From a virus, in IMG/VR virus record IMGVR_UViG_3300027704_002830, positions 1-56,012 of that record: 56,012 bases of DNA; one strand, 5' to 3'. Position 1 is the first letter of the stretch. Each line of letters opens with the position of its first letter. Positions 54,301 through 56,012 of this stretch are shown piece by piece. The notes below the pieces were generated by a model. It worked only from the letters and a program-made list of their open reading frames with translations. It had not been told where the DNA came from and did not search any database. Both the position numbers and the translations under genes were made by a program.

Positions 54301-54862
54301 CGTATTCTTGTGTCTTTATAGCACCTGTTGTTTTTTCTAATGCTGGTTTACCGATACGTTGTGCTGAACTCAGCGCCGCATTTATAATTGTATTAAATTG
54401 TTCCTCGTAATCAGTATTAACAGAGTCGTCCCAGTATATAGTTCGTCCACTTAAATTGTTATTAGTAGAATCGTATACTTGCTCTGTTGTGCTAATGCCT
54501 GTAATTTTTAGCAAACCTACTGCTGTTGTATTTCTTTTAGGTTTGTATGACAACAACGTAGCAAGGCGTAATACTGAATCTTGTCGTTGTGCTGTTTCTA
54601 AAAAGTTTTCCCTGGCGTTTAAATCTTGCCTATATGCTAAACTCTGGCCAAAGAATGCAATTAAATCAATAAGGGCAATGTATTCCGAGCTTTCAACAAA
54701 ATCATTGAAATCCTCAGGATATTGTTTCCTAAGGTACGATATCATCGTAGTTCTTAATGTTTCAAAATCATAACTCTGGAAGTCAGCACTTTTAAAAGTT
54801 TGATAAACTTTTTTCCAATCCTCACTTACAAATAAATTTGTTTGTCTTGTACTAGTAGCCAT
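51335..54862 (-). CDS. Baseplate wedge protein, gp6-like
   Basis: This 1175-residue protein has the strongly conserved N-terminus of T4-like gp6 in marine myophages (LFVSEDWKKVYQTF, YLRKQYPEDFNDF, ESSEYIALIDLIAFFGQ, LAYRQDLNARENFLETA). It is nearly twice as long as T4 gp6 (660 residues), with inserted beta-rich middle sections, and a baseplate J-like C-terminal part (GISDSEIKASVIEAINTYF, FYFSELGAYLHNSL). gp6 forms the wedge ring around the baseplate hub. The start overlaps the gp25-like gene by 11 bases. Confidence 0.92.
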   Translation of the reverse strand: MATSTRQTNLFVSEDWKKVYQTFKSADFQSYDFETLRTTMISYLRKQYPEDFNDFVESSEYIALIDLIAFFGQSLAYRQDLNARENFLETAQRQDSVLRLATLLSYKPKRNTTAVGLLKITGISTTEQVYDSTNNNLSGRTIYWDDSVNTDYEEQFNTIINAALSSAQRIGKPALEKTTGAIKTQEYELNLLAGTQPYLPFTSSVNGADTKFELVNGTISGQDYVYEKSPIPGSTYNFLYRTDGKGNSSANTGFFTMFKQGTLGQADFNLTSGLPNITFNIDKSNINNTDVWLYEVDDKGNVGEQWTNVPAVAGSNVIYNSLSSSNRKLFAVESQADDKIKLIFADGVFADIPKGRFKCYYRQSAGTSYAIKSTDILNVGVSFNYISRTNQQETLTLSLDLQQNINTASRKESLSSIKQLAPQAYYTQNRMINGEDYNIFPLTQFTSIIKSKAVNRAASGISRFLDVKDTTGKFSSTNIFSDDGIFYKEYTTKKNLFSFTNDNEIINVIKNTLEKNLGGNEMYHFYLDKFTPQVFTNTITWVKVSSTTNTTTGYFKDSAGNVLQIGASVSDLNQYLTLNSMIKFIPEAGKHFMANGTHMAGTTTDHLGATKQTWSSIKLVDSNGLGSLGNGLKSAGVGAVTLNELVPTGATVEQVFPKWVSDLPSALETTIKTNIKEYKDFGIRFNHTTSTWSIITSDNLAVDKTYSDSNAGSTLSTKNDASWLVQFITDGVQYTMKSRQLDYYFASKDETRFYFDKGVKIYDSVTGSTITDRCTVLKVNNNPSNNNPLEEDYALDIINMVTESDGFKDNTKVKVTLGDADSDSVTDNPDMFKNIVGTDDTTGLAKDRKLVFFKQFYDYDNIERYQALDSSAVCHDYKTMREAENNMALFPTGKIFYATTDDKFAASFLNNNNTLQMSVNASPGSQFTAGTSATASAYKVYIGRNNLKFQYKHNAPNNRRIDPSPSNLIDMYILTQSYADLYREWIIDSTTSVTKPNEPTAEELRTSFNSIEDSKSISDTIIYHSAKFKPLFGPNADTSLQASFKVVKNPNIGISDSEIKASVIEAINTYFHVSNWDFGDTFYFSELGAYLHNSLATKISSVVIVPKSTSQVFGSLFQIRSNHDEVLINGATVDDVEIIDSITATKIQAGGSIASLQTTTNTTASAVTTSGSSSY

Positions 54863-55259
54863 TTGCTGTTCCTGTGTTTGAAGATCCTAACGAAACACTA
54901 GATGCTTCTTTGTTAAATGTAAATAACATTTTTTCAACTTGGTTAGTTGGAATATATTTAAGCGTCATTGAAATCTTTATTCCGTGTTCGTGTGTTGTAG
55001 GCGTAATATTTAGCAATGATAACCTAGGATCATTATTTCCTATCGCTGTAATGTTTTCAATTAAGGCATCATACATTTCGTCCGTAAATGGATCGTATAA
55101 CATGTCCCATACTATACAACCAAAGTCAGGTCGCATAATTCTTTCACCTCGACGAACATTTAAATTATTTTGTAAGTCGATTTTAGCCGCTAAATAGTCA
55201 GTTACGGTCGGTGTAGCAAAATCGCTACCAGTTGTTGAAAAGCCTCTGTATATACTCAT
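54852..55259 (-). CDS. Baseplate wedge protein, gp25-like
   Basis: This 135-residue protein of the gp25/GPW family begins IYRGFST. Its core has NVRRGERIMRPDFGCIVWD with the conserved arginine and RPDFG, then LYDPFTDEMYDAL, IENITAIGNNDPR and a C-terminal beta strand pair. These are the usual features of T4-like gp25 and marine relatives, and the length is near T4 gp25 (132). It begins the late structural block. No Shine-Dalgarno is seen. A GATAAATA late -10-like element lies only six bases before the ATG, so a leaderless late mRNA is possible. Confidence 0.93.
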   Translation of the reverse strand: MSIYRGFSTTGSDFATPTVTDYLAAKIDLQNNLNVRRGERIMRPDFGCIVWDMLYDPFTDEMYDALIENITAIGNNDPRLSLLNITPTTHEHGIKISMTLKYIPTNQVEKMLFTFNKEASSVSLGSSNTGTANGY

Positions 55260-55272
55260 ATAAATATTTATC
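55259..55272. promoter_or_regulatory. Overlapping divergent late-type promoters
   Basis: The 41-base gap between gp25 (minus) and the radical SAM gene (plus) holds TATAAATA on the plus strand (55259-55266) and GATAAATA on the minus strand (55265-55272), sharing two bases. The first is the exact T4 late -10 sequence. The plus-strand start would leave a leader of about 28 bases. The minus-strand start would fall at or near the gp25 ATG. Confidence 0.5.
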
Positions 55273-55300
55273 GTAATAGTAAAGTGAGCACTTAATTTTT

Positions 55301-56012
55301 ATGTTCGATTTTAATAAAATAGATTCTTTTCAGGTAGAAACGTCAACATATTGTAATGTAGCGTGTCCATTGTGCCCTCGGCACTTCATGGGTACTAGTA
55401 TTGTTCGCCCTACTTTACGCCAAAGACACATACTTGCTCCTCAATGGAACAAGTTTTTAGCAGATATGGACCATATTGCTACTACAACGCACCCTGTTAA
55501 TATGGTTTTCTGTGGATGTCACGGTGATCCACCTATGACTCCTGACTGGGAAGAAATTATTATTAACACAGCAAATAGAAATTATATCATTGATGTTGAA
55601 ACAAATGGTAGTATGCGAACACCAGACAGCTGGGCAAGAGTAGGGAAAGCAATGGGCGAAGCTGAACAGCGCCTAGGACAAGAAAAAATAGTATCATTTA
55701 GCATAGATGGACTACAAGATACAAACAAATTATATCGTATAGGCATTAAACACGAAAGAACAATAGCAAATGCAAAGGCATTTATAGATGCGGGCGGTAA
55801 AGCAAGGTGGAAGTTTATTGTATTTGAACACAATAAACACCAAGTAGAAGAAGCACAGCAAATAGCAAAGGATATGGGTTTTTGGGAATTTGATAAACAT
55901 GTTTCAACAAGAAACTTTGAATACAACCACACAGAAGTTGAAAATAAAAACACCGAGGCAAGAAGAAGTAATGCTGTGGAATTAAATGTACCTCAATCGA
56001 TAGAAGTAGAAA
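55301..56012 (+). CDS. Radical SAM protein, SPASM-like paralogue, 3' end cut by window edge
   Basis: It begins at ATG 55301 and continues past the window, with 237 codons visible. The radical SAM motif CNVACPLC has Cys18, Cys22 and Cys25, and FCGCHGDPPMTPDW takes the place of GGEP. It is a clear paralogue of 10878-11960: SIDGLQDTNKLYR matches SLDGLEDTNHMYR there, and GGKARWKFIVFEHNKHQVEEA matches GGRARW...FEHNEHQVEEA. The C-terminal SPASM-like cysteines would lie beyond the edge. It is the only long plus-strand gene of the window. Confidence 0.9.
   Translation, partial: MFDFNKIDSFQVETSTYCNVACPLCPRHFMGTSIVRPTLRQRHILAPQWNKFLADMDHIATTTHPVNMVFCGCHGDPPMTPDWEEIIINTANRNYIIDVETNGSMRTPDSWARVGKAMGEAEQRLGQEKIVSFSIDGLQDTNKLYRIGIKHERTIANAKAFIDAGGKARWKFIVFEHNKHQVEEAQQIAKDMGFWEFDKHVSTRNFEYNHTEVENKNTEARRSNAVELNVPQSIEVE

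Noticed and set aside
55582-55953. Minus-strand frame of 123 codons at the right end
   Set aside because: Antisense to the plus-strand radical SAM gene, whose motifs and paralogy are clear.
1-56012. tRNA genes, CRISPR arrays, insertion sequences, integrase or attachment sites
   Set aside because: No cloverleaf, regular spaced repeats, transposase or recombinase was recognised by eye.
1-56012. Cyanophage origin
   Set aside because: The T4-like baseplate genes would fit, but no psbA, psbD, hli or other photosynthesis genes occur here, so a non-photosynthetic marine host is favoured without being proved.

Overview
The window is AT-rich, densely packed DNA with genes that overlap by a few bases. 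It is almost certainly part of the genome of a T4-like marine myovirus. The right end encodes recognisable T4-type baseplate wedge proteins: a gp25-like protein, a gp6-like protein and a 4329-residue giant. Two tail or fibre proteins follow, and a clear T4 endonuclease V (denV) lies further left. The low GC, the T4-like tail genes and the absence of photosystem genes in view suggest a phage of SAR11/Pelagibacter or another low-GC marine bacterium. The host assignment is inference.

Layout, read on the minus strand from right to left. (1) 55259-35201 is the late structural block: gp25, gp6, the 4329-aa baseplate/tail protein and three smaller structural proteins. It ends in an intrinsic terminator (35127-35163) that is physically interlocked with a consensus sigma70-type promoter. 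(2) 35111-16954 is a long operon for cell-surface or small-molecule chemistry. It carries DXD glycosyltransferases, a GDPD-like protein, a ferredoxin/flavodoxin-NADP reductase, three SGNH-hydrolase-like proteins, a sugar nucleotidyltransferase, a cupin, a RuBisCO-like protein, adenine phosphoribosyltransferase, a phosphomannomutase-like HAD protein, two radical SAM proteins and a NodU/TobZ-type carbamoyltransferase. (3) A second perfect TTGACA-N17-TATAAT promoter with a structured leader sits at 16829-16957. It drives metK and then denV, a methyltransferase, a NifU-type Fe-S protein, two sulfotransferase-like paralogues, a PLP-dependent transferase and eight radical SAM proteins, running off the left edge. 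(4) 55301-56012 is an eleventh radical SAM gene on the plus strand, divergent from gp25.

The striking content is the radical SAM inventory and what surrounds it. Nine proteins share one architecture: an N-terminal twitch-like cysteine set (Cys, Cys-Cys, Cys-x2-Cys) ahead of the CxxxCxxC radical SAM core. Two more are SPASM-like. The same two operons encode plausible support for such enzymes: SAM synthetase (substrate), NifU-type protein (clusters), FNR (electrons), and possibly APT with a RuBisCO-like protein (recycling adenine and deoxy-sugar from spent SAM). This reads as a virus-encoded radical-SAM chemistry factory, probably modifying glycans or another host or virion molecule. The individual family calls are mostly firm. 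The joint pathway is a hypothesis.
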